From Streptomyces ficellus (GTDB lineage Bacteria; Actinomycetota; Actinomycetes; Streptomycetales; Streptomycetaceae): a stretch of DNA of 64,000 nt. Positions 53,245 to 61,996 of this stretch are shown one piece after another. The position numbers and the translations under genes are program-made. Location of the stretch: positions 229,455-293,454 of the forward strand of contig NZ_JAUEPL010000002.1 in the NCBI RefSeq assembly GCF_030406405.1, given 5' to 3'. How positions within the stretch are numbered: position 1 is the stretch's first letter; each line of letters begins with the position of its first letter. The notes beneath the pieces were generated by a model. The model was not told the origin of the DNA. It worked only from the letters and a program-made list of their open reading frames with translations, and did not search any database.

Positions 53245-54648
53245 ATGACTGATGTGACTTCGCCGAAGAGCGCCCGCCGTCATCACCACTGGCGGCGGGA
53301 TCTCGTCGAGCTGGCCGCCCTGTTCACCGCCGTGGCCGTGGCGGACGCGATCGCGAACACCATCGCGCACGGTCCTGACGGCCCGTACCTCCTCGCCGTG
53401 TCGGCGGTCGTCCTGATCGCCACGGCCGCGTTCCACACCTGGTGGGCACGCCGCCACAGCCATGCGCCACCGGCCGGTGATACCGGCGGGACACCCGCCG
53501 CGCGGCCCGCCCCGGCCGCCACCGTCACGGCACGCAGGAGCGAGACGGCCACCGCGCTATGGCGGATGCGGACCACCGTGCGCGACGAGCCGGGCAGCCT
53601 CGCCGCCCTGTGCACCGCGCTCGCCCACCTCCACGTCGACATCCTCACCCTCCAGACGCATCCACTGGCCGAGGGCACCGTCGACGAGTTCCTGCTGCGG
53701 GCACCGGCCTCCCTCCAGGCGGCGGAGCTGACCCGGGAGGTCTCCGGGGCGGGCGGCAGCGGTACGTGGATCGAGCGCGCCGACACCCACGACCTGGTGG
53801 ACACCCCGACCCGGGTGCTGGGCCTCGCCACCCGTACCGCCCTGGATGCCGCCGAACTTCCCTTGGCCCTGCGCCAGTTGCTCGGCCGGTGCACCATCCA
53901 CTCGCTTCCGGCCGTCTCGCTGACCGGGCGCCCCACCGGCGAGACCGCGCCGGTGGAAGGCGCCCTGGAGGAGGGCGAGACGGTGATGCGGCTGCGCGAC
54001 CCGAACGGCGGCACCCTCACCATCGAGCGCCCGTACCTGCCCTTCACGCCCACCGAGTTCGCCCGGGCCCGCGCCCTCGTGGAGCTCGACGCCCGCCTCG
54101 GGCCCCGTATCCCCCGCAGCCAGGACGTGCTGACGCTCCCCGAGGGCAACGAGATCACCGTCCGCCGCGCCGACCAGGGCGACCTGGAAGCCGCCCGGGC
54201 CATGCACGACCGCTGCTCGGACCGGACCCTCGGGCTGCGCTACCACGGCCCGGTCGCCGACGCCGACCGCTATCTGAACCATCTGCTCAGCCCCCGCTTC
54301 GGCCGCACCCTCGCCGTCGAGACGGCGGCCGGCCGGCTCGTCGCCCTCGGCCACCTGCTGTGGGACGGCGACGAGACGGAGGTCGCCCTGCTCGTCGAGG
54401 ACGACTGGCAGCGCCGGGGCATCGGCTCCGAACTGCTCGGCCGGCTGGTGGCGCTCGCGGTGGAAGCCGGCTGCGAGAGCGTGTACGCCGTGACCCAGTC
54501 GTCCAACACGGGCATGGTCGCCGCGATGCGGGGTCTGCACCTGCCCCTCGACTACCAGATCGAGGAAGGCACCCTGGTGATCACCGCCCGGCTGAGTGGC
54601 GCTCCCGCACGCCGTTCCCGGCAGCACGCCGACCGGGCCGGGCGCTGA
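53245..54648 (+). CDS. Membrane-anchored ACT-GNAT fusion protein
   Basis: Protein of 467 residues with three parts: two N-terminal membrane segments (LVELAALFTAVAVADAIANT and YLLAVSAVVLIATAAFHTWW), an ACT-like domain (WRMRTTVRDEPGSLAALCTA, LAHLHVDILTLQTHPL) and a C-terminal GNAT acetyltransferase (VRRADQGDLEAARAMHDRC, acetyl-CoA loop WQRRGIGSELLGRL, then YAVTQSSNTGMVAAMRGL). ACT domains usually bind amino acids, so this may be an amino-acid-controlled acetyltransferase at the membrane, possibly acetylating proteins. The gap before it is AT-rich and holds the palindrome CGTGATCACG (53209-53218). Its 3' end overlaps the convergent PLP enzyme gene by 68 bases. Confidence 0.85.
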   Translation: MTDVTSPKSARRHHHWRRDLVELAALFTAVAVADAIANTIAHGPDGPYLLAVSAVVLIATAAFHTWWARRHSHAPPAGDTGGTPAARPAPAATVTARRSETATALWRMRTTVRDEPGSLAALCTALAHLHVDILTLQTHPLAEGTVDEFLLRAPASLQAAELTREVSGAGGSGTWIERADTHDLVDTPTRVLGLATRTALDAAELPLALRQLLGRCTIHSLPAVSLTGRPTGETAPVEGALEEGETVMRLRDPNGGTLTIERPYLPFTPTEFARARALVELDARLGPRIPRSQDVLTLPEGNEITVRRADQGDLEAARAMHDRCSDRTLGLRYHGPVADADRYLNHLLSPRFGRTLAVETAAGRLVALGHLLWDGDETEVALLVEDDWQRRGIGSELLGRLVALAVEAGCESVYAVTQSSNTGMVAAMRGLHLPLDYQIEEGTLVITARLSGAPARRSRQHADRAGR

Positions 54649-55792
54649 GCGCCTCCGTCAGGTCGCGCCACAGGTCCTCGACGTCCTCCAGACCGACCGA
54701 CATGCGCAGCAGCCGGTCGCTGACGCCCGCCGAGCGCCGGTCTCCCTCGTCCACGATGCGGTGGCTGATGGAGGCCGGGTGCTGGATCAGGGTGTCGACG
54801 CTGCCGAGGCTGACCGCCGGCGTGATCAGCCGTACCGCGGCGATCACGTCGTGCGGGTCTCCGTACACCTCGAAGGCGACCATGGCCCCGCCGATCTCCG
54901 GGTAGTGGACCCGGGCGATCCGCGGGTCGACCGAGAGCCGGCGGGCCAGCTCGGCGGCGGAGGTGGAGGCGGCCCGCATCCGTACCGGCAGGGTGGACAG
55001 CCCTCGCAGCAGCAGGTAGCCGGCGAGCGGGTGCAGGACGCCGCCGGTGGCGAACCGGACCTGGCGCAGCTTCCCGGCGAACTCCTCGTCGCACGCCACC
55101 ACGCCCGCGAGGACGTCCCCGTGCCCGCCCAGGTACTTGGTGGCGCTGTGCAGCACGATCTGCGCGCCGTGCTCCACGGGCCGCTGGAGGACGGGCGTGG
55201 CGAAGGTGGAGTCGACCAGCAGCGGGACCGAGCCGCAGGCGTGGGCGACGGCTCTGATGTCGACCTCGGCGAGCGTCGGGTTGGCGGGCGTCTCGACCAT
55301 CACCAGACCGGTGTCGGGCCGGATCGCGTCCCCGATGCCCGCCGCATCGGTCCAGGTCACCTCCGTACCGAGCAGCCCGGCCGTGAGCAGGTGGTCGCTG
55401 CATCCGTACAGCGGGCGGACCGCCACCACGTGGCGCAGGCCCATGCTCGCGCGGACCAGCAGGACGGCGGTCAGGGCGGCCATGCCGCTGGCGAACGCGA
55501 CGGCGCTCTGGGTGCCCTCCAGCCGGGCGAGCGCGGTCTCGAACCGGGCGGTGGTCGGGTTGTCCAGGCGCGCGTAGATGGGCGGGCCCTCCGGCTGGGC
55601 GCCGGTGGTGGCGAACTCGTCGATCCGCGCGGCCTCGGCTCTCGCGTCGTACGACGGGTACGTGGTGGAGAGATCGAGCGGCACGGCGTGCAGGCCCAGG
55701 GCGGCGAGGTCCTCGCGCCCGGCGTGCACGGCTTCGGTGGCCAGCGCCCTCGGGGTGGCGGGCGTGATCGCGGCGTCGTACATGGCATCCAT
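54581..55792 (-). CDS. PLP-dependent trans-sulfuration enzyme (cystathionine gamma-lyase/methionine gamma-lyase type)
   Basis: Cys/Met metabolism PLP enzyme, 403 residues. It has the cofactor-anchoring PIYARLDNPTTARFETALAR, AFASGMAALTAVLL, substrate-site RPLYGCSDHLL, VMVETPANPTLAEVDI and the Schiff-base Lys in LHSATKYLGGHGDVLAG. The sequence does not decide between cystathionine gamma-lyase, gamma-synthase and methionine gamma-lyase. The divergent Lrp-family gene next to it suggests an amino-acid-induced catabolic enzyme such as methionine gamma-lyase. No clear ribosome-binding site precedes the ATGs at 55792 or 55783. Confidence 0.88.
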   Translation of the reverse strand: MDAMYDAAITPATPRALATEAVHAGREDLAALGLHAVPLDLSTTYPSYDARAEAARIDEFATTGAQPEGPPIYARLDNPTTARFETALARLEGTQSAVAFASGMAALTAVLLVRASMGLRHVVAVRPLYGCSDHLLTAGLLGTEVTWTDAAGIGDAIRPDTGLVMVETPANPTLAEVDIRAVAHACGSVPLLVDSTFATPVLQRPVEHGAQIVLHSATKYLGGHGDVLAGVVACDEEFAGKLRQVRFATGGVLHPLAGYLLLRGLSTLPVRMRAASTSAAELARRLSVDPRIARVHYPEIGGAMVAFEVYGDPHDVIAAVRLITPAVSLGSVDTLIQHPASISHRIVDEGDRRSAGVSDRLLRMSVGLEDVEDLWRDLTEALSARPGRRAAGNGVRERHSAGR

Positions 55793-55823
55793 GGCGGCAC
55801 TGTGAACACATCCCGGGCGGTTG

Positions 55824-55849
55824 GCCGAAAACGCCGTGTTACGTTCGGC
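55824..55849. promoter_or_regulatory. Candidate Lrp operator in divergent gap
   Basis: Inverted repeat GCCGAA (55824-55829) / TTCGGC (55844-55849) in the 59-base gap between the PLP enzyme and the Lrp-family gene. The right arm nearly touches the Lrp start codon, so binding could repress both genes. Inference from symmetry and divergent placement. Confidence 0.5.
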
Positions 55850-55851
55850 GA

Positions 55852-56349
55852 ATGAACGGTTCCGTCGTACTGGACACGGTCGATCTGCACATTCTTCGCG
55901 TTCTGCAGAACGACGCCCGGACCACGTACCGCGACCTGGCCGCCGAGGTCGGAGTCGCCCCCTCCACCTGTCTGGACCGGGTGGCGCGGCTGCGCCGCAC
56001 CGGCATCATCCTGGGGAACCGGCTGCGCATCGATCCGGCCAAACTCGGCCGCGGCCTGGAGGCGCTGCTCCTGGTGCAGGTGCGGCCGCACCGCCGGGAG
56101 CTGATCGGCCCGTTCGTGGAGCGCATCCGTGCCCTGCCGGAGTCGAGGGCTCTGTTCCACTTGACCGGCCCCGACGACTATCTGGTGCATGTGGCGGTGT
56201 CGGACCCCGCCGACCTGCAACGACTCGTGCTGGACGAGTTCACCTCGCAGCGGGAGGTGGCCCGGGTGGAGACCCGGCTGATCTTCCAGCAGTGGGAGTG
56301 CGGCCCGCTGCTGCCCCCAACGGCACCCGCTCATATGTCGGTCGAGTGA
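55852..56349 (+). CDS. Lrp/AsnC family transcriptional regulator
   Basis: Leucine-responsive-type regulator, 165 residues: N-terminal helix-turn-helix (LDTVDLHILRVLQNDARTTY, DLAAEVGVAPSTCLDRVARL) and the C-terminal RAM/ACT-like ligand domain (ALLLVQVRPHRRELIGPFVE, FHLTGPDDYLVHVAVSDPAD). It is divergent from the PLP enzyme, the standard layout for an Lrp regulator and its amino-acid catabolic target. The ATG has no ribosome-binding site in front, so the mRNA may be leaderless. Confidence 0.92.
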   Translation: MNGSVVLDTVDLHILRVLQNDARTTYRDLAAEVGVAPSTCLDRVARLRRTGIILGNRLRIDPAKLGRGLEALLLVQVRPHRRELIGPFVERIRALPESRALFHLTGPDDYLVHVAVSDPADLQRLVLDEFTSQREVARVETRLIFQQWECGPLLPPTAPAHMSVE

Positions 56350-56395
56350 CCCGGATGAGGGTGACGGCGAGGCCCGCGCATACCAGGATGGCCCT

Positions 56396-58090
56396 ATGCC
56401 AGAGACCCACAGAACACGCGCGCTGCCCCGCCAGGTCGCCGACGCGTATGTCGACGCGCTCATCGAACTCGACCCCATCACCGGCACCTACCTGGGCGTC
56501 AAGGAGAGCGCCGGACTCCTCCCGGACTTCTCGCCCGCCGGTCAGGAAGAGCTCGCCGTGCTGGCCCGCGACACGCTCGCGCGGCTCGACGAGGCGGAGC
56601 GCCGGCCCGGCGCGGACAGTGACGCCGAGCGGCGCTGCGGGCGGCTGCTGCGGGAGCGCCTCACCGCCGAACTGGCCGTCCACGAGGCGGGGGAAGGGCT
56701 GTGCACGGTCGGCAACCTGCGCTCGCCGGCGCACAGCGTGCGGATCGTCTTCACCGTGATGCCCACCGAGACGGAGGAGGACTGGGCGGCGGTCGCGGAG
56801 CGGCTGCGGGCCGTGCCGGCCGCGCTGGACGGCTACCGCGAGTCGCTCGCGCTGGGCCTGGAGCGGGGGCTGCGGGGCGGTCCGCGCGCGACGGCCACGT
56901 TCATCGGGCAGCTCACCGACTGGACGGGCAACGACGGGGCGCGGCGCGGCTGGTTCGGGGACTTCGTGGCGGCGGCGCCCGGGGCGATGCGCCGCGAGCT
57001 GGACACGGCGGCGGGTGGCGCCACGCGGGCGCTGGCCGAGCTGCGCGACTGGATGCGTGACGTGTACGCCCCGGCCGTGAAGGACGCGCCCGACACGGTG
57101 GGCCGTGAGCGGTACGCCCGCTGGTCGCACTACTTCAACGGCGCCGACTTCGACCTGGACGAGGCGTACGCGTACGGCTGGGACGAGTACCACCGGCTGC
57201 TCGCCGAGATGCGGGCCGAGGCGGACAAGATCCTGCCGGGCGCCGGTCCGTGGGAGGCGCTCGCGCACCTCGACGCGCACGGGACCCACATCGAGGGCGT
57301 CGAGGAGGTCCGGGTCTGGCTCCAGGGCCTGATGGACGAGGCGATCGAGGCGCTGGACGGCACGCACTTCGAACTCGCCGAGCGGGTACGGAGGGTGGAG
57401 TCGCGGATCGCTCCTCCGGGCGGCGCCGCCGCGCCGTACTACACCGGCCCCTCCGAGGACTTCTCACGGCCCGGCCGCACCTGGCTGCCGGTCGACGGAC
57501 AGACCCGCTTCCCCGTGTACGACCTGGTGTCCACGTGGTACCACGAGGGCGTACCCGGTCATCACCTCCAGCTCGCGCAGTGGGCGCACGTCGCGGACCG
57601 GCTGTCCCGATACCAGGCGACGATCGGCCTGGTGAGCGCCAACGCGGAGGGCTGGGCGCTGTACGCGGAGCGGCTCATGGACGAGCTGGGGTTCCTGCCC
57701 GACCCGGAGCGGCGGCTGGGTTACCTGGACTGCCAGATGATGCGGGCCTGCCGGGTGATCGTGGACATCGGCATGCACCTGGAGCTCCAGATCCCGGCGG
57801 ACTCGCCGTTCCACCCCGCTGAGCGGTGGACGCCGGAGCTGGCACAGGAGTTCTTCGGGCAGCACACCAGCAGGCCCCCGGCGTTCGTGGAGAGCGAGCT
57901 GACTCGCTATCTGTCGATGCCGGCCCAGGCCATCGGCTACAAGCTGGGCGAACGCGCCTGGCTGCTGGGCCGCGAGAACGCCCGCAAGGCGCACGGCGAC
58001 GCGTTCGACGCCAAGCGGTGGCACATGGCGGCCCTCTCCCAGGGACCGCTGGGACTGGACGACCTGGTGGACGAGCTCTCCCGCCTCTGA
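56396..58090 (+). CDS. DUF885 family protein (putative metallopeptidase)
   Basis: Protein of 564 residues, full length for DUF885. The family carries a HEGxPGHH motif, here STWYHEGVPGHHLQLAQWAH at about residues 379-398, with a later Glu in SANAEGWALYAERLMDELGF. Together these look like a zinc HExxH-type peptidase site. The C-terminal EVLG-type helix region (YLSMPAQAIGYKLGERAWLL) is conserved. There is no signal peptide. The family is proposed to be peptidases but few members are tested, so function is tentative. It lies 46 bases after the Lrp gene on the same strand. Confidence 0.88.
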   Translation: MPETHRTRALPRQVADAYVDALIELDPITGTYLGVKESAGLLPDFSPAGQEELAVLARDTLARLDEAERRPGADSDAERRCGRLLRERLTAELAVHEAGEGLCTVGNLRSPAHSVRIVFTVMPTETEEDWAAVAERLRAVPAALDGYRESLALGLERGLRGGPRATATFIGQLTDWTGNDGARRGWFGDFVAAAPGAMRRELDTAAGGATRALAELRDWMRDVYAPAVKDAPDTVGRERYARWSHYFNGADFDLDEAYAYGWDEYHRLLAEMRAEADKILPGAGPWEALAHLDAHGTHIEGVEEVRVWLQGLMDEAIEALDGTHFELAERVRRVESRIAPPGGAAAPYYTGPSEDFSRPGRTWLPVDGQTRFPVYDLVSTWYHEGVPGHHLQLAQWAHVADRLSRYQATIGLVSANAEGWALYAERLMDELGFLPDPERRLGYLDCQMMRACRVIVDIGMHLELQIPADSPFHPAERWTPELAQEFFGQHTSRPPAFVESELTRYLSMPAQAIGYKLGERAWLLGRENARKAHGDAFDAKRWHMAALSQGPLGLDDLVDELSRL

Positions 58091-58109
58091 CGGCGCGACC
58101 GGCCCCCGG

Positions 58110-58254
58110 CGGGGGCGGGGCGGCTTCCTGCGGGGGCGGGGCGGCTTCCCGCGGGGGCGGGGGAAGCGCTCGCCCGCCGGGGGCGGGGACTGCCCGCGCT
58201 GCCCGCGCCGCGCGGTCGCCGACATGCGGGCCACCGGGCCACCGGGCCACCGGG
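58110..58254. repeat. Short tandem repeats downstream of the DUF885 gene
   Basis: A 21-base unit beginning CGGGGGCGGGGCGGCTTCC is present twice in tandem (58110-58130, 58131-58151) with a partial third. Further on, GGGCCACC is repeated three times exactly (58228-58251). They fill the convergent gap between the DUF885 gene and the minus-strand 121-residue gene and may serve as a terminator region. Confidence 0.75.
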
Positions 58255-58301
58255 TGTCGAACACGTGACGCGCGAGAGGGCACCGGACCGCCCCTGACGG
58301 G

Positions 58302-58664
58302 TTACGGGCCGCCGGTCGTCAGGGTGATGGCGGCTACGAGCAGCGTCGCCGCGCATACCAGCGCGGCGACGCACAGGCAGAGCAGCCGTTGGCGGAGGGC
58401 TTCGTACCGGACGGTGTACTCCTGACGCAGTTCGGCGCAGCGTGCGGCGATCGCGCGGACCATCTGTGTGGAGACCTCAAGGCGCGCCTGGGCGTACAGC
58501 CGGGCCACCTCCTCGTACTGCGCCGTGGTCAGCCACGGCATGCGCTCGGCGAAGGCCTCGCCTTCCGCCCGTGCCTTGCTCAGTTCGCTCTGGTACAGCA
58601 GGTATCCCTCGATGCTGTTGATGCCGACGGCCACTTCCCCGCCGGATGGCGAATCAGCCGGCAT
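58302..58664 (-). CDS. Small C-terminally anchored membrane protein, function unknown
   Basis: Protein of about 120 residues: a helical, charged N-terminal region ([40 protein letters not shown]) and one C-terminal membrane segment ([20 protein letters not shown]) with three Cys. The ATG at 58664 (or GTG at 58667) lies inside the end of ctaD, so translation is coupled to the oxidase subunit. No family is recognised. Coupling suggests a subunit or assembly partner of this oxidase. Confidence 0.7.
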   Translation of the reverse strand: MPADSPSGGEVAVGINSIEGYLLYQSELSKARAEGEAFAERMPWLTTAQYEEVARLYAQARLEVSTQMVRAIAARCAELRQEYTVRYEALRQRLLCLCVAALVCAATLLVAAITLTTGGP

Positions 58665-60357
58665 CACGCCTCGCCGGTTCGATCACATCGCGCCGACCGC
58701 CGTTCTCCGTCTCCGTGAGGGCGGAGATGGCCGGGTGGTGGAGATCGAACGCCGGGGATTCGGAGCGGATCTGCGGCAGGGTGAGGAAGTTGTGACGGGG
58801 CGGCGGGCAGGAGGTCGCCCACTCCAGGGACCGTCCGTATCCCCAGGGGTCATCGACGTCGATCCGCTTTCCGATCTTCGCGGTCTTCCAGACGTTGTAG
58901 AGGAACGGCAGGGTCGACAGGCCCAGCAGGAACGAGCCGATCGAGGAGACCGTGTTGAGCGCGGTGAATCCGTCGGCGGCCAGGTAGTCGGAGTACCGGC
59001 GCGGCATTCCTTCCGCGCCCAGCCAGTGCTGGACGAGGAAGGTCATGTGGAAGCCGACGAACAGCGTCCAGAAATGGAGCTTTCCCAGGCGCTCGTCGAG
59101 CATCGTGCCGGTCATCTTCGGCCACCAGAAATGGAATCCGGCGAACATCGCGAAGACGATCGTGCCGAAGAGTACGTAGTGGAAGTGGGCGACGACGAAA
59201 TACGTGTCGGTGACGTGCCAGTCCAACGGCGGGGACCCGAGAATGACACCGGTCAGGCCGCCGAAGAGGAACGTGACGAGGAATCCGACCGCCCACAGCA
59301 TCGGGGTCTCAAAGGTGATGGACCCCTTCCACATCGTGCCGATCCAGTTGAAGAACTTCACCCCGGTCGGCACCGCGATCAGGAAGGTCATGAACGCGAA
59401 GAACGGCAGGAGGACCGCGCCGGTGGCGAACATATGGTGTGCCCACACCGTCACCGACAGCCCGGTGATCGCGATGGTGGCGCCCACCAGCCCGATGTAG
59501 CCGAACAGCGGCTTACGGGAGAAGACCGGGAAGATCTCGGTGACCACCCCGAAGAACGGCAGCGCCAGGATGTACACCTCGGGATGGCCGAAGAACCAGA
59601 ACAGGTGCTGCCACAGCATCGCCCCGCCGTTGGTGGGATCGAAGACCTGCGAACCGAAGCGGCGGTCCGACTCCAGCACCAGCAGCGCGGCGGCGAGCAC
59701 GGGGAAGGCCAGCAGCACCAGGACACTGGTCAGCAGCACGTTCCAGGTGAAGACCGGCATGCGGAACATCGTCATGCCGGGGGCGCGCATGCAGACGATC
59801 GTGGTCATGAAGTTCACCGCGCCGAGGATCGTGCCGAACCCGGACAGCGCCAGGCCCATGATCCACATGTCGGCGCCGACACTCGGTGACCGTTCCATCC
59901 GGCTGAGCGGCGTATAGGCGGTCCAGCCGAAGTCCGCCGTGCCGTTGGTCGTCAGGATGCCACCCACGACGATCAGCCCGCCGAAGAGGAACAGCCAGTA
60001 CGACAGCATGTTCAGCCGGGGGAAAGCCACATCCGGGGAGCCGATCTGCAACGGCATGATGGCGTTCGCGAACCCGGCGAACGTAGGGGTGGCGAAGAGC
60101 AGCAGCATGATCGTGCCGTGCAGGGTGAAGGCCTGGTTGTACTGCTCGTTCGACACCAGCTGAAGACCGGGCCTGGCGAGCTCCGCGCGCAGCAGCAGGG
60201 CGAGAAGGCCACCGAAGAGGAAGAAACCGAACGACGTGATCAGATACAGGTGTCCGATCTTCTTGTGGTCCGTCGTGGTCAGCCAGTCGACGGCGATGCG
60301 CCCCCAGCCACGACCCCGGACGGGGACCAGCGTGGTGGGCTCGGTGGTAGTGGCCAT
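58654..60357 (-). CDS. ctaD: Cytochrome c oxidase subunit I (aa3 type)
   Basis: Heme-copper oxidase catalytic subunit, 567 residues with 12 membrane segments. Ligands are visible: His for low-spin heme in [12 protein letters not shown], CuB and cross-linked Tyr region [26 protein letters not shown], and heme His pair in [13 protein letters not shown]. The K-channel Lys is in PTGVKFFNW. It stands away from ctaC, ctaE and qcr genes, so it is probably a second copy; its partner subunits must be supplied in trans. It is flanked by a SPW protein upstream and a coupled small membrane protein downstream. Confidence 0.95.
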   Translation of the reverse strand: MATTTEPTTLVPVRGRGWGRIAVDWLTTTDHKKIGHLYLITSFGFFLFGGLLALLLRAELARPGLQLVSNEQYNQAFTLHGTIMLLLFATPTFAGFANAIMPLQIGSPDVAFPRLNMLSYWLFLFGGLIVVGGILTTNGTADFGWTAYTPLSRMERSPSVGADMWIMGLALSGFGTILGAVNFMTTIVCMRAPGMTMFRMPVFTWNVLLTSVLVLLAFPVLAAALLVLESDRRFGSQVFDPTNGGAMLWQHLFWFFGHPEVYILALPFFGVVTEIFPVFSRKPLFGYIGLVGATIAITGLSVTVWAHHMFATGAVLLPFFAFMTFLIAVPTGVKFFNWIGTMWKGSITFETPMLWAVGFLVTFLFGGLTGVILGSPPLDWHVTDTYFVVAHFHYVLFGTIVFAMFAGFHFWWPKMTGTMLDERLGKLHFWTLFVGFHMTFLVQHWLGAEGMPRRYSDYLAADGFTALNTVSSIGSFLLGLSTLPFLYNVWKTAKIGKRIDVDDPWGYGRSLEWATSCPPPRHNFLTLPQIRSESPAFDLHHPAISALTETENGGRRDVIEPARRDAG

Positions 60358-60477
60358 TCGGATCCTTACAGCGTCCCTGAGGTGCGGCTGAACAGCTCAA
60401 TGTCAGGAAACGCTATGGGGTCGGCCGACGATATGGCGCGCTCGACTGGCCCCTTTGGCGCAAGACATACGATCGGC

Positions 60478-60921
60478 CTACCTGTCACCGCCCCTCTCCA
60501 GGCGCCGCGCCGCGCGGGCCAGTAGGAGGGATATCGCGGACAGGACGATGAGAACCGTCCCGGCGGCGACGTCGAATACGTGCGCTCCGTCGAAAATCAC
60601 CGTGTTCTGAAGCGCCAGCAGCCAGGGCGAGCCGATGAGCCAGGCACCCGCCGCCATGATCACCAGATCGGACGCCCTGCCCGGGTGCCACCGGAACCGG
60701 GCCAGTGCCACGAAGAAGACCACCATGCCCACGGCCAACTCATTGTGGTGGGCGTCCTTGGCGGTGTCGGGCCTGCCGACGACCCACGGAGCCACGAACA
60801 GCGCGACGGCCGTCAGCACCATCAAAAAGGAAATGATCTGATCGCGCTGGCCCTCCAGCAACGCGCGCCGGGCCGCGGGCTCCATGGAACGGTGTGCCAC
60901 TGCCGTGGAATGTCGACCCAT
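60478..60921 (-). CDS. SPW-repeat membrane protein
   Basis: Membrane protein of 147 residues with two SPW-type repeats (LFVAPWVVGRPD and LIGSPWLLALQ). Each repeat comprises a pair of hydrophobic segments, giving four in all. The N-terminal part (RRALLEGQRDQIISFLMVLT) is charged. GGGGAG lies 8 bases before the ATG at 60921; an upstream start at 60936 is less likely. It precedes ctaD by 120 bases on the same strand. SPW proteins have no established function. Confidence 0.82.
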   Translation of the reverse strand: MGRHSTAVAHRSMEPAARRALLEGQRDQIISFLMVLTAVALFVAPWVVGRPDTAKDAHHNELAVGMVVFFVALARFRWHPGRASDLVIMAAGAWLIGSPWLLALQNTVIFDGAHVFDVAAGTVLIVLSAISLLLARAARRLERGGDR

Positions 60922-61191
60922 TGTTCTGCTCCCCACTCAGTCGCTCAGCGGTAGGCGGTCCGTGGTCCGTGGCCCGCGGTCCGCCGAGTACCCCTCCTGG
61001 CGCGACCAACCACGGCCACACCTGACGGGGATGCCGGCGGGTGGCGGCTGATGCGCTGGCGAGGGCGGCGATCGCGTGCGACGGTGGAAGTGCGGGGACG
61101 GAGCTCCCAACGTGCCGGACGTGTGGTCCTCATGCGGCTCACGCTCGCTCCCGCCGCGTCCGGCCTGCAGTCACCAGGTACGGAGGACGTC

Positions 61192-61866
61192 ATGTCGTTG
61201 GCTGAGAAACTGCTCGATGCCTACCCGGCGGAGACCGGTCTGCCGCCCAAGCTCCTCTCTCAGGCGGCCGACAAGCTGTACGAGTGCGCCGGTGCCTGCC
61301 TGGCGTCCGCGGACGCGGCCGCCGCCGAGCAGGATCCCGAGAAGATCGCGATGTCGATGAAGTGTGTGCGGATCCAGAACGACTGCGCCGACCTGTGCAC
61401 CGTCGCCGCCCGCGTCCTGATCCGTCAGACCGGTTATGACGCTCCGACGTCGATGGCGGTCATCGAGGCCACGCGCACCGTCCTGCGGGCGAGCAGGGAG
61501 GCCTGCGAGGAGCTGGGGGACGCGAAGTACTGTGCGCTGTCCGCGAAGGCATGCCGCGAGACGGAGAAGCTGCTCGACAAGGTGATGCAGCAGATGCGCT
61601 CCGGCGGCGCGGCCGGCGGCTACCCCGAGTCCCCTCCGAGCGCCACCACGCCGCCCGGGGCGACCATGAGCGGCAAGGGCACGAGGTCGTCCAAGCAGTC
61701 CAAGCAGCAGTCCAGGCAGCAGTCCAAGCAGTCCGGCGTCTCGCAGGAGCAGCTGGACCAGATGCACATGGACGAGCTGCGCGACCTCGCCCGCGAGCGT
61801 GGGATCACCAAAGTCAGTTCCATGCGCAAGCGCGAGCTGGTGGACGCGATCAGCGGCGGTCGCTGA
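61192..61866 (+). CDS. Cys-rich four-helix-bundle protein fused to a Rho-N/SAP domain
   Basis: Protein of 224 residues. Residues 1-135 are helical with eight Cys at 32, 36, 58, 65, 69, 105, 114 and 121, spaced on helix faces (YECAGACLASAD, KCVRIQNDCADLC, CEELGDAKYCALSAKAC). This recalls DUF326/Csp copper-storage bundles, but with fewer Cys. After a Pro/Ser linker and a Lys/Gln/Ser-rich basic stretch (about 165-181), residues 186-221 form a Rho-N-terminal/SAP-like domain (MHMDELRDLARERGITKVSS, MRKRELVDAI) that binds nucleic acid or proteins. GGAGGA precedes the ATG. It is divergent from the SPW gene. Confidence 0.8.
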   Translation: MSLAEKLLDAYPAETGLPPKLLSQAADKLYECAGACLASADAAAAEQDPEKIAMSMKCVRIQNDCADLCTVAARVLIRQTGYDAPTSMAVIEATRTVLRASREACEELGDAKYCALSAKACRETEKLLDKVMQQMRSGGAAGGYPESPPSATTPPGATMSGKGTRSSKQSKQQSRQQSKQSGVSQEQLDQMHMDELRDLARERGITKVSSMRKRELVDAISGGR

Positions 61867-61996
61867 CGGAGCGCGGGCCGGCCCCGCGAGCGGACGGCGA
61901 TCCGCCCCCACAGGCGGCGAGCCGGGGTATCTCCTTGGCCCCGTCCATCAGGCAGGTGGGCCGGATCCGTCCTCCCGTACCCTTCGGCGCCGCCGA

